Source of the DNA: Bacteroidales bacterium
Lineage (GTDB): Bacteria; Bacteroidota; Bacteroidia; Bacteroidales; Tenuifilaceae
Direction of reading: 5' to 3'
Length of the DNA: 49,858 bases
Assembly: GCA_013376985.1 (NCBI GenBank)
Contig: JACABB010000037.1
Coordinates: 1 to 49,858 of the forward strand
Within the stretch, counting starts at the first letter, position 1, and every line of letters begins with the position of its first letter. The position numbers and the translations under genes were made by a program. Below are positions 36,634 to 44,506 of this stretch, one piece after another. Below the pieces are notes generated by a model. It worked only from the letters and a program-made list of their open reading frames with translations, did not search any database and was not told the origin of the DNA.

Positions 36634-37707
36634 ATGGAAAATAATTTTGCTAACAGACTTATTGCAGCCCGTAAAATGGCTGGATTGTCGCTACAGGGCT
36701 TAGCCGATAGGTTAGGAAATGTAGTATCTAAACAATCGCTGAATAAGTACGAGCAGGGCAAAATGAAACCCGACAGCGATTTGGTTATTTCTTTATCGAA
36801 TATCCTAAATGTGCCTGTAGATTTCTTTTTTTCCGAACCCTCGGTTGCAGTTGAATTAACCAATGTTGACTTTAGAAAATACAGTTCGAAATTATCAAAA
36901 ACAGAGCAAGATGCTGTTGAGGAAAAGGCTAAAGAAGCTTTTGAGCGATATTTTGAACTTGAAAACACGCTAAACCTAAATGAACCTGCTTCATACTTTG
37001 TTTATCCACGCATTGTTTCAAGTGCAAAAGAGGCGGAAGAAGCGGCTAAAGCTTTGCGAGAGCAATGGAATTTAGGATATGATCCAATCCCTGATGTTGT
37101 TGAGATGCTTGAAGATAAGGGCTATAAAGTTGTTGAAATTGAAGCACCAAACTCATTTGATGGATTAAAAGCCGATACTGGAATCCACAGAGTAATTGTT
37201 TTACGAAAATCGTCACCAGACGATGATATTGTGCGAAAACGTTTTACTGCACTTCACGAATTGGCTCACCATGCCCTTACTTTCCCTGAAAATATTGAGC
37301 AGAAAGGCGAAGAAAAACTTTGTCATGCTTTTGCTTGTGCGTTGTTATATCCTGAAGATATGGCACGTAAAGATTTGCATAAGGACAGGTTTCATTTTTA
37401 TCAAAACGAGTTGGTTTTTATAAAAGAACGTTGGGGTATATCGTTTTCAGCTTTGTTTTCTCGTGCATTGCAGCTGAAAATAATTAACGACTATGTTTAT
37501 AAGCAGTTAAACATGGGCTATCGGCAACGGAAATTGCATGAACCTGGCAGAGAACCTGGGCGTTTTATGAGCAAAGAAAAACCTGTTCGTTTTGAACGAT
37601 TGATATATTTGGCATTGGGCAAAGAGCTTATTTCTGTGAATGAAGCAGCCTATTTTGCTGGTACTTCCGTATGGCGTTTCAGAGAACAAATGCAACCATT
37701 TGTATGA
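36634..37707 (+). CDS. XRE-ImmA/IrrE protein, predicted antitoxin
   Basis: A 357-residue protein with an N-terminal helix-turn-helix of the XRE/Cro type (about 8-62, RKMAGLSLQGLADRLGNVVSKQSLNKYEQG) and a central ImmA/IrrE (M78, COG2856) metallopeptidase domain (about 135-260) with the zinc motif His208-Glu209-x-x-His212 in LHELAHHAL and a later Glu in KLCHAFACALLYPE. Its stop codon overlaps the start of the PIN-domain gene in an ATGA arrangement, which suggests co-regulated translation. Fused XRE-ImmA proteins occur as antitoxins of predicted type II modules and as repressors removed by proteolysis in mobile elements; the first fits best here. Confidence 0.9.
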   Translation: MENNFANRLIAARKMAGLSLQGLADRLGNVVSKQSLNKYEQGKMKPDSDLVISLSNILNVPVDFFFSEPSVAVELTNVDFRKYSSKLSKTEQDAVEEKAKEAFERYFELENTLNLNEPASYFVYPRIVSSAKEAEEAAKALREQWNLGYDPIPDVVEMLEDKGYKVVEIEAPNSFDGLKADTGIHRVIVLRKSSPDDDIVRKRFTALHELAHHALTFPENIEQKGEEKLCHAFACALLYPEDMARKDLHKDRFHFYQNELVFIKERWGISFSALFSRALQLKIINDYVYKQLNMGYRQRKLHEPGREPGRFMSKEKPVRFERLIYLALGKELISVNEAAYFAGTSVWRFREQMQPFV

Positions 37708-38201
37708 AGTTGATAATAACTGATACAAACGTTTTTTTCGACATTATCAGCATTGGTGCATTGCCTGAATTTTTTGCATTGGATTTTGAGATTTGTACTA
37801 CCGATTTTGTAGTTAAAGAGATTTTAGAATCTGAGCAAAAAGCACAAATTGAATCGTTTATAAGAGCCAAAAAGCTTAACGTTTTTAAATTCACGGCCGA
37901 AGAAGTTGACGAAATACGCAAATTCACAACTAAGCGATTCTTCAAAGGAATTACCGATAAAACAGTTCTTTGGAAATCGTATCAGCTAAAATGTCCGTTA
38001 CTTACGGGCGATAAGAAATTGAGAAATGAAGCCGAAGATTTGAAAATTGAAGTACACGGAAGCATTTGGATAATAAACAAGTTTATTGAAAAGGAAATAG
38101 TGACAAAGGCAAAAGGAGTTAAATTATTGGAGAAACTAAAACTAATAAATGCCAGTTTGCCTCACGATGAAATAGATAAGCTAATAAAAAGGCTTAAATA
38201 A
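37704..38201 (+). CDS. PIN-domain ribonuclease, predicted toxin
   Basis: A 165-residue protein from the ATG at 37704, which overlaps the antitoxin stop codon; an earlier in-frame start at 37671 would lie inside the antitoxin gene and is unlikely. It keeps the four acidic residues of the PIN active site: Asp7 in ITDTNVFFD, Glu39 in TDFVVKEI, Asp85 in GITDKTVL and Asp103 in LLTGDKKLR. PIN toxins are Mg-dependent RNases that cut tRNA, rRNA or mRNA. No Pro/Gly membrane segments. The partner is most likely the XRE-ImmA protein. The target is unknown. Confidence 0.85.
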   Translation: MKLIITDTNVFFDIISIGALPEFFALDFEICTTDFVVKEILESEQKAQIESFIRAKKLNVFKFTAEEVDEIRKFTTKRFFKGITDKTVLWKSYQLKCPLLTGDKKLRNEAEDLKIEVHGSIWIINKFIEKEIVTKAKGVKLLEKLKLINASLPHDEIDKLIKRLK

Positions 38202-38470
38202 AAAAACCGAAGCTTATGGAATAAAACTTCGTTAAGCCTTAAATGGTGTATCTCGTCCCATATCAGTTTTCTTTGTCCCAAAAACTTTATTTTGGGGATA
38301 TATAAGTAAATGTATGGTTTTTTTAGGGGATTGAGGTTAACGGTTGACTGTACGAAATGTTGAGGATTTCGGAGCTGAGAACCTATCAACCGATAAGAAC
38401 CTTCCCAGCAAGGGCTTCATTTGGTAAATCGCATAAAAACAATATTTTATGACCGCGTGTTAGCGAGGCG

Positions 38471-39013
38471 TTATTTTTTTGTTTCTAAAATCAATACATT
38501 TTTATTATTATATTCCTTATAATTCAAATTAACATTTGTGGAGTCGATAACTGATGAGTCTATCTTTTTTTTATATTTAATCGATTTGTTATTCATAGAA
38601 TCTGCTGTTGTATTGGTATTATTTGTTTGTTCATTACACGAATAACATTTGTAGAATTTGTAAATTTCAATTGAATAATAGTAACCAGCCACAATCACAG
38701 CTATCAAAGAAAAGATGTATATAAAGTTTTTTAGCTTTTCACGACGATTAATATTATTAAAACCTCCTTGTTCATATAACATTACACCTTTTGCAGTTAA
38801 GGAATATTCGCCTTTCTCCGTTTTAACATATTCTTCTTGAGTTAGATAGGTCATAACAAAACTTAGTTCAGGATCGGTCAGTCCTAATTTAAATTTTTGA
38901 TTTCCATATGCAATTAGATCAGTCATTGAAATTGCATTCCAATGAAGTGTCTCTCTGTTATAAAGTAGATTTAAAATAACATCAAACTTTTTAGAGATTT
39001 TTTTATTTTTCAT
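38471..39013 (-). CDS. Winged-helix/transmembrane protein of unknown function
   Basis: A 180-residue protein I do not recognise as a named family. Residues 1-85 look like a winged-helix DNA- or protein-binding domain (LTDPELSFVMTYLTQEEYVKTEKGEYSLTAKGVMLYEQGGF is a clear recognition helix and wing). A single membrane helix follows (about 95-113), then a polar tail of about 65 residues rich in N, T, S and K with two Cys (YKCYSCNEQ). It may be a membrane-tethered regulator, or the N-terminal domain may bind other proteins. It is convergent with the toxin-antitoxin module and flanked by AT-rich DNA, which suggests an accessory gene. Confidence 0.7.
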   Translation of the reverse strand: MKNKKISKKFDVILNLLYNRETLHWNAISMTDLIAYGNQKFKLGLTDPELSFVMTYLTQEEYVKTEKGEYSLTAKGVMLYEQGGFNNINRREKLKNFIYIFSLIAVIVAGYYYSIEIYKFYKCYSCNEQTNNTNTTADSMNNKSIKYKKKIDSSVIDSTNVNLNYKEYNNKNVLILETKK

Positions 39014-39377
39014 GTTATTAAGTTTAATCTATAAAATTTAAAAGTAATAATTAGTATATAACTGTCAAAGGAGTTTTTATAATGCCCGTTAACTTGTATG
39101 TATACGATTTTACTTATACATCCCACCATTTTCATGAGAATAAACACAGTTTTTTACGTTTTTATTTCAAAGTTAACATTTTCAACAAATCGTTAAGCTA
39201 AAAAGTTTTGAGTAGCAAATAATCTATCACAATAGAGTTAACCCCTTTTTTTGCTAAATACTTAAGGCAAATAAATCTCATTAATGGATTATCCTTTATC
39301 AAAATTTATATGATAGCTAATCTGAAAATTACTATTTTGTCAAATTGTTTAGGAAAGATTTCAAACACCTTTTGAAC
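39014..39377. other. AT-rich intergenic region
   Basis: 364 bases between the divergent winged-helix gene and the acyltransferase gene. It should hold both promoters, but no exact TTG/TAnnTTTG pair is visible. No other feature seen. Confidence 0.5.
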
Positions 39378-40253
39378 ATGAACCTGCTTGGTGCTTTTAC
39401 TTTCTTTTGTGCCGTGGTTTTCTTTGGGTTATTCCCTTTTCCGCTGCTGTACCTGTTTTCGTATGTAGTTCGTTTTTTTCTTTATGGGGTTTTTGGATAT
39501 AGGAAGGCGGTGGTGGTTGAGAATCTTAAGGGGTCGTTTCCTTCTTATAGTGCTAAGGAGATAAAACGGTTAACAAATCTTTTTTACAAAAACCTTGTAG
39601 ATATTATCCTTGAGGGAATTAGAGCCTTTACTATGTCGCGCAGGCAGATACTTAAAAGGCATCGCATTACAAACCCCGAATTACTTGAGGAATTCTATAA
39701 AAAGGGACAAAGTGTTATTGTTGCTGCTGGGCATTACTGCAACTGGGAGTGGGGAAGCCTATCGGCTAGCCTGCAAACGAAATTCAACGTTGTTGCATTC
39801 TATAAGCCTTTAAGCAATGGGTATGTAGATAGGTTTGTCCGCTGGAGTCGCTCCCGTTTTGGAACAACCCTTGCACCTATAAAGGATACTTCGTTAACCT
39901 TTGAGAATTGTAGAGATATCAGAACTATCTATCTAATGGCTGGTGACCAAGGAATGCCCAAGGAGTTTATGGATAGGGCATACTGGGTACAGTTCCTTAA
40001 TCGGGAAACTGCCTTTTTGCATGGGATGGAGAAACATGCTCGGTTAAATAATCTCCCAGTGCTTTATGCTGATATTCAAAGGTTAAAACGGGGTTACTAT
40101 GTTATTGAATTTTCAATACTAACCCAACAGCCCCTTGAACTAGAAGAGGGTGTTCTAACCGAGATGTATGCTCGGAAATTAGAGTCAATTATACTAAAAA
40201 AGCCAGAGAACTGGCTTTGGTCGCATCGAAGATGGAAACATAGCCGTGATTGA
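39378..40253 (+). CDS. LpxL/HtrB-type lipid A acyltransferase
   Basis: About 291 residues from the ATG at 39378 (MNLLGAFTFFCAVVFFGLF), which matches the usual start of the family at a membrane helix; a longer form from a TTG at 39345 adds 11 residues. The catalytic H-x4-E motif is in AAGHYCNWEWG (near residue 120), with GYRKAVVVENLKGSFP earlier and a YLMAGDQGMP segment later. These inner-membrane enzymes add a secondary acyl chain to Kdo-lipid A; in Bacteroidota related enzymes may also act on other lipids. Monocistronic, convergent with the nitroreductase gene across a strong hairpin. Confidence 0.88.
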   Translation: MNLLGAFTFFCAVVFFGLFPFPLLYLFSYVVRFFLYGVFGYRKAVVVENLKGSFPSYSAKEIKRLTNLFYKNLVDIILEGIRAFTMSRRQILKRHRITNPELLEEFYKKGQSVIVAAGHYCNWEWGSLSASLQTKFNVVAFYKPLSNGYVDRFVRWSRSRFGTTLAPIKDTSLTFENCRDIRTIYLMAGDQGMPKEFMDRAYWVQFLNRETAFLHGMEKHARLNNLPVLYADIQRLKRGYYVIEFSILTQQPLELEEGVLTEMYARKLESIILKKPENWLWSHRRWKHSRD

Positions 40254-40295
40254 ACTTGTAGAATCAATTTTCCAACACAAAATGACTGTTTAAGG

Positions 40296-40327
40296 CTCCC
40301 CTCCTTATTTAAGGAAGGGTAGGGGAG
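40296..40327. terminator. Bidirectional terminator between convergent genes
   Basis: CTCCCC at 40296 pairs with GGGGAG ending at 40327, with a nested CCTT-ATTT-AAGG hairpin inside. It lies between the convergent acyltransferase and nitroreductase genes and can work for both. The GC-rich, palindromic form resembles a common intergenic repeat of this phylum. Confidence 0.65.
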
Positions 40328-40331
40328 GTCA

Positions 40332-40964
40332 CTATTTTATCTCCGTAATGAAACGAGCTTTTGGTGTGCGCACTTTTTTCAGATTTACCAGCCAATCATT
40401 TTCAGCATCCCTGTAGCCAAGTGGCAGTAGAGTAACACTTCGTAGGCCTTTCTCTTTTAAATTTAAAAGTTCATCAAGTGCAGCATTATCAAAACCTTCC
40501 ATTGGTGTAGCATCAACTTTTAGTTCGGCAGCAGCCGCTAAAGCAATACCAAAGCCAATATATGCCTGACGTGCAGCATGTGCAAAGTTTTGCTCGGCTG
40601 TACGAGAACCAAATCTACTTATTAATCTGTTTTTGTAATCGTCCATTGAGTCTGCAGGTACACCACGTTCAGTGGTGGTGCGGGTGAATACTTCGTTAAT
40701 ACGCTCGGGGGTATAATTATCCCATGCTGCGAAAATGAGCAAGTGCGAACAATCGGTAATTTGAGTTTGCTCAAAGGCAATAGGCTTAATCTTTTCTTTA
40801 AGTTCGGCATTGGTCACTACAATAATTTCAAAAGGTTGCAAACCCGATGATGTGGGTGCTAGGTGTGCAGCCTCTAATATTGTATTTACTTTATCTTGTG
40901 GAACGGTTTGTCCGTTCATCTTTTTTGTGGCATAACGCCAGTTTAGTGCATTTATTAATTCCAT
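40332..40964 (-). CDS. Nitroreductase-family NAD(P)H-dependent oxidoreductase
   Basis: A 210-residue flavoprotein of the NfsB-like nitroreductase family. Landmarks are the N-terminal ALNWRYATKKMNG (FMN-binding Arg), LAPTSSGLQPFEI (substrate and FMN contacts) and the C-terminal LLPLGYRDAENDWL. Members reduce nitroaromatics, quinones and other substrates using FMN and NAD(P)H; the natural substrate is unknown. A promoter with a consensus -7 is placed upstream, and a palindrome at 41101-41130 may be an operator. Confidence 0.92.
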   Translation of the reverse strand: MELINALNWRYATKKMNGQTVPQDKVNTILEAAHLAPTSSGLQPFEIIVVTNAELKEKIKPIAFEQTQITDCSHLLIFAAWDNYTPERINEVFTRTTTERGVPADSMDDYKNRLISRFGSRTAEQNFAHAARQAYIGFGIALAAAAELKVDATPMEGFDNAALDELLNLKEKGLRSVTLLPLGYRDAENDWLVNLKKVRTPKARFITEIK

Positions 40965-41000
40965 GGTTTTTATTAATAGTGAAAATTAAATAGTATTAAA

Positions 41001-41033
41001 CAAACATAATAAACCGTAGTTTAGTTTTTGCAA
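41001..41033 (-). promoter_or_regulatory. Nitroreductase promoter
   Basis: On the minus strand TTG (41033-41031) is followed after 22 bases by TATGTTTG (41008-41001), a perfect TAnnTTTG. The leader to the ATG at 40964 is about 30 bases. Confidence 0.55.
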
Positions 41034-41100
41034 ATCAAAAAAATTATTTTAAAGACATCTCTTTTGAAATCAAATATTTTATTGAACCACTCCTTTTAAT

Positions 41101-41130
41101 GTTCATTTACGAACACATTTGTTCGTGAAC
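41101..41130. repeat. Interrupted palindrome, possible operator
   Basis: GTTCA...ACGAAC at 41101-41114 is mirrored by GTTCGTGAAC at 41121-41130. It lies 137 bases upstream of the nitroreductase start and 70 bases beyond its promoter. It may bind a dimeric regulator; none is coded next to it. Confidence 0.3.
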
Positions 41131-41156
41131 GTACATAAAACAAATTGTCGAAAATA

Positions 41157-41185
41157 AAAAAGGCTACCCTCTGTGTAGCCTTTTT
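41157..41185. terminator. Bidirectional rho-independent terminator
   Basis: A stem of 11 base pairs (A-tract plus GGCTAC at 41157-41167, GTAGCC plus T-tract at 41175-41185) around the 7-base loop CCCTCTGT-like core; the plus side ends in TTTTT and the minus side in a matching T run. No gene ends near it on either side, which suggests unannotated transcripts or a boundary element. Confidence 0.6.
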
Positions 41186-41246
41186 ATATCTAAAATGAGA
41201 TTCGGTTTTTTTCTGTATTTTATTGCATATTAATAACCCTATTGTA

Positions 41247-41372
41247 TAAACTTGTTCTTTTAGTAGAAAACAACTATTATTGCATCAAATACTTTTAAAA
41301 ATTTAACCTAAACCTAACCAGAACCAAACCTCTATTTAAGATCCTTTCTCATTCGCGTGAGGGAGGATTTTT
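41247..41372 (+). ncRNA. Candidate small RNA upstream of mutS
   Basis: TTG at 41223-41225 and TAAACTTG at 41247-41254 (one base from TAnnTTTG, 21-base spacer) make a promoter that would start an RNA near 41261. A terminator-like hairpin at 41341-41368 (11 pairs with two G-U, loop TTCGCG) with a T run to 41372 would end it. The RNA would be about 110 bases and includes a C- and A-rich run (AACCTAAACCTAACC and AACCAAACC). No homology known to me; the call rests only on promoter plus terminator. Confidence 0.3.
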
Positions 41373-41448
41373 AATTTATAGTCAATATATATGCCAAACT
41401 TTATTTTCAAGAATATTTAATAGCAAAAGATTTTATTGATTCGCTGGT

Positions 41449-41482
41449 TTGTTTCGTTAACTAGAAGATTTTAATAATTTTG
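41449..41482 (+). promoter_or_regulatory. mutS promoter
   Basis: TTG at 41449-41451 and a perfect TAATTTTG at 41475-41482, spacing 23. Transcription would start near 41489, about 36 bases before the TTG start codon. Confidence 0.5.
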
Positions 41483-41524
41483 TTTGCTCCAAATGTTTAG
41501 TAAACTTTATAATATCAAATCAGA

Positions 41525-44146
41525 TTGAGCAATTTTAACGAGAGTACGGTTGTAGAAACCCCTTTAATGAAGCAATACTTTAGCATCAAGCGGAAACACC
41601 CTGATGCTATACTACTTTTTAGGGTGGGCGATTTTTATGAAACATTTGGCGAAGATGCCATTAAGGCATCCGAAATTCTTGGAATTACGCTTACTCGTAG
41701 GGCAAACGGTGCTGCTGCATACGTTGAACTTGCTGGCTTTCCACATCATGCGCTCGATACCTATTTGCCAAAACTAGTTAGGGCAGGACAACGGGTTGCC
41801 ATTTGCGACCAACTTGAAGATCCCAAACTAACAAAAACTATAGTAAAACGAGGGGTTACAGAGTTGGTAACACCAGGAGTATCATTCAACGAAAATGTAC
41901 TTGAGCGAAAAGAAAATAATTTCCTTGCCTGCGTCCATCTTGATAAAAAAGCTGCGGGTATAGCATTTTTAGATATTTCAACGGGTGAATTTTTAGTAGC
42001 AGAGGGAACAATAGATTATATCGATAAGCTATTGGGTAACTTTAACCCCAAGGAAGTACTGGTTGAAAGATCAAAGCATCAGGATTTTTTGGAACTATTT
42101 GGTTCAAAATACTACACCTTTAAGTTGGAAGAGTGGGCTTATAATGTCGATGGTGCAAATGACAAGTTGCTTAATCATTTTCAAACCACATCGCTAAAAG
42201 GATTTGGCGTTGATGGCATGAAACTCGGAATAACCTCCGCAGGGGCAATTCTATACTATTTAGATATCACACAGCACAATCAGATAAACCACATATCATC
42301 CATTTCAAGAATTGATGAGGATAAATATGTATGGCTCGATAGGTTTACCGTTCGCAACCTCGAACTTTTCTCATCGGTAAACGAAGGTGCAAAAACATTA
42401 ATTGGGGTTATAGATAAAACGATTTCTCCAATGGGTGGAAGGCTTCTAAAACGTTGGATAGCCTTCCCGTTAAAGGACATCTCTGCAATTAGCGAAAGGC
42501 AAGGGGTTGTAGAATATTTTATCAAAAATCAGGAGATAAATGATTTATTGATCGAGAAGGTACGAGAGGTTGGCGATTTGGAGCGAATTATATCGAAAGC
42601 GGCAGTAGGGCGAATTACACCTAGGGAGATGGTTCAGCTTAAAACATCTTTGACCACACTTATTTCAATTAAGGATCTTTGTGAGAATTCGAGTGAACCT
42701 ACTTTACAAAGGATTGGTGAGCAGATAAACCTTTGCTCAAGGATTAGAGAGCGTATTAGTAAGGAGATCGTTAACGACCCTCCTGTGCAAATAGCAAAAG
42801 GTGGTGTAATTGCAAGTGGTTTTAATTCCGAATTGGATGAATTAAGAGACATTCAGTTTTCTGGTAAGGATTATCTAATAAACCTTCAGCAGCGCGAATC
42901 GGAAAGAACAGGAATCACCTCGTTAAAGGTTAGTTTTAACAATGTTTTCGGCTATTTTATCGAGGTACGTAATACCCATAAGGATAAAGTCCCATCCGAT
43001 TGGATTCGAAAGCAAACCCTTGTGTCGGCCGAGAGGTATATAACAGAAGAGCTTAAGGAGTATGAGGCAAAGATTTTGGGTGCCGAAGAAAAAATACTCC
43101 AAATTGAAATGAAACTCTTTCAGGAGCTTGTTCATAGTTTATCGGAGTATGTTGCATCAATCCAATTAAACGCCTCTCTTGTTGCACAAATAGATTGTTT
43201 GCTTTCATTTACATCATGTGCAAAGGCTTATAGCTATTCAAAACCAGCTCTTGATCAAACGAATATAATTGATATCAAGGCCGGTAGGCATCCTGTAATC
43301 GAGCGGATGCTTCCTGTCGGCGAGGAGTATGTTGCGAATGATGTTTATATTGATGATAAGGAGCAACAGATCATTATCATCACAGGGCCAAATATGGCTG
43401 GTAAATCTGCATTATTGAGGCAAACTGCGCTAATAGTCCTTTTGGCACAAATAGGATCTTTTGTTCCTGCTCACAGCGCATCAATTGGTGTTGTTGATAA
43501 AATTTTTACACGAGTTGGTGCTTCCGATAATATTTCCCTTGGAGAATCAACCTTTATGGTTGAAATGCAGGAGGCTGCAAGTATTTTGAATAACTTATCG
43601 GGCAAAAGCCTTATCCTTCTCGATGAGATTGGTAGAGGAACATCAACCTACGATGGAATATCCATTGCTTGGGCAATGGTTGAATATATTCATGAGCACC
43701 CACAGGCAAAAGCCAAAACACTTTTTGCTACCCATTACCACGAGCTTAACGAGATGGAGTCTACTTTTCCACGTGTTAAAAACTATAACGTTACCATAAA
43801 AGAGTTAGAGAATAAGGTAATCTTTTTAAGAAAATTAGTTAAAGGAGGAAGTGAGCATAGTTTTGGGATTCATGTTGCACGAATGGCAGGAATGCCCCCA
43901 AGCGTAGTTAAGCGTGCAAACGAAATACTTGCTGAAATGGAAAAGTCTCAGCAAAATCAATCTCTCCATAAACCTGTAGATGAGCTAGGTAAGCATCGTG
44001 AAGGTTATCAGCTCAGTTTCTTTCAACTTGAAGATCCTGTGCTAAAACAAATCCGTGATCAAATCAAATCTTTAGATATCAATAATCTAACACCCGTAGA
44101 TGCTCTTAATAAATTGAATGAGATCAAAAGAATTTCGGGACTCTAG
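41525..44146 (+). CDS. mutS: DNA mismatch repair protein MutS
   Basis: 873 residues from an apparent TTG start; the next ATG (41567) would cut off the conserved [10 protein letters not shown] segment that precedes [14 protein letters not shown], the mismatch-contacting Phe-x-Glu region, so the TTG is preferred. An in-frame stop at 41510 excludes an upstream ATG. The connector, lever and clamp domains follow; the ATPase has Walker [14 protein letters not shown] (621 onward), Walker [17 protein letters not shown] and a [10 protein letters not shown] segment. MutS recognises mismatches and recruits MutL. The C-terminal tail is short of the tetramerisation helix found in E. coli, or divergent. 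Confidence 0.97.
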   Translation: MSNFNESTVVETPLMKQYFSIKRKHPDAILLFRVGDFYETFGEDAIKASEILGITLTRRANGAAAYVELAGFPHHALDTYLPKLVRAGQRVAICDQLEDPKLTKTIVKRGVTELVTPGVSFNENVLERKENNFLACVHLDKKAAGIAFLDISTGEFLVAEGTIDYIDKLLGNFNPKEVLVERSKHQDFLELFGSKYYTFKLEEWAYNVDGANDKLLNHFQTTSLKGFGVDGMKLGITSAGAILYYLDITQHNQINHISSISRIDEDKYVWLDRFTVRNLELFSSVNEGAKTLIGVIDKTISPMGGRLLKRWIAFPLKDISAISERQGVVEYFIKNQEINDLLIEKVREVGDLERIISKAAVGRITPREMVQLKTSLTTLISIKDLCENSSEPTLQRIGEQINLCSRIRERISKEIVNDPPVQIAKGGVIASGFNSELDELRDIQFSGKDYLINLQQRESERTGITSLKVSFNNVFGYFIEVRNTHKDKVPSDWIRKQTLVSAERYITEELKEYEAKILGAEEKILQIEMKLFQELVHSLSEYVASIQLNASLVAQIDCLLSFTSCAKAYSYSKPALDQTNIIDIKAGRHPVIERMLPVGEEYVANDVYIDDKEQQIIIITGPNMAGKSALLRQTALIVLLAQIGSFVPAHSASIGVVDKIFTRVGASDNISLGESTFMVEMQEAASILNNLSGKSLILLDEIGRGTSTYDGISIAWAMVEYIHEHPQAKAKTLFATHYHELNEMESTFPRVKNYNVTIKELENKVIFLRKLVKGGSEHSFGIHVARMAGMPPSVVKRANEILAEMEKSQQNQSLHKPVDELGKHREGYQLSFFQLEDPVLKQIRDQIKSLDINNLTPVDALNKLNEIKRISGL

Positions 44147-44506
44147 TTTTTTTCCACATACTTTACTTGTATAATTTCTTTAGAAATAATTGTATATATT
44201 AAATACGATTCTGCAATTATTTTACGCTCCGTATCGATTGATTAAATTATTATTTGTTTTACGGTGTTTTTTTTGAGCGTAAATTATTTTTTATAATATA
44301 TTCCCTCTGTTCATGCTGTTTTATATTTATGTTATAGTACAATTATTTATAATAAATATAGATTTAAACTTTTTGATAAATTATATGTTTATGATAATAA
44401 GGTGTTTGTGTTTAACGACAGTGTTGTAAAGCATAAAAATAATCAATAAATGTTTTTTAACATAAAATTTGACTTAGATTTGTCCCAGATTCAATGAGCA
44501 AAAACT
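44147..44506. other. Intergenic region with a structured segment
   Basis: 360 AT-rich bases between mutS and the carboxylase operon. TTTACGCTC at 44221-44229 is complementary to GAGCGTAAA at 44275-44283, with an inner CGTA/TACG pairing (44230-44233 with 44260-44263), followed by a T-rich run. It may end mutS transcription. The operon promoter lies at the right end. No gene. Confidence 0.45.
44475..44482 (+). promoter_or_regulatory. -7 element of the carboxylase operon
   Basis: TAGATTTG, a perfect TAnnTTTG, 24 bases upstream of the biotin carboxylase ATG. The -33 site is TGTTTT-like rather than TTG. Confidence 0.5.

Larger units (their letters stand above)
40965..41524. other. Long intergenic region: promoters, terminators, candidate sRNA
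   Basis: 560 bases between the divergent nitroreductase gene and mutS. It contains the nitroreductase promoter (41001-41033), an inverted repeat at 41101-41130, a bidirectional terminator (41157-41185), a possible small-RNA unit (41247-41372) and the mutS promoter (41449-41482). No protein-coding frame is visible. Confidence 0.6.

Noticed and set aside
36543-36968. 141-residue frame on the minus strand opposite the XRE-ImmA gene
   Set aside because: It lies across the promoter and start of a well-supported gene and has a Ser/Leu-rich shadow-like composition.
38448-38474. Possible integron attC site in the CGTGTTAGCGAGGCGTTA segment
   Set aside because: The core sites do not match RYYYAAC/GTTRRRY on either strand, and no integrase or second site is visible.
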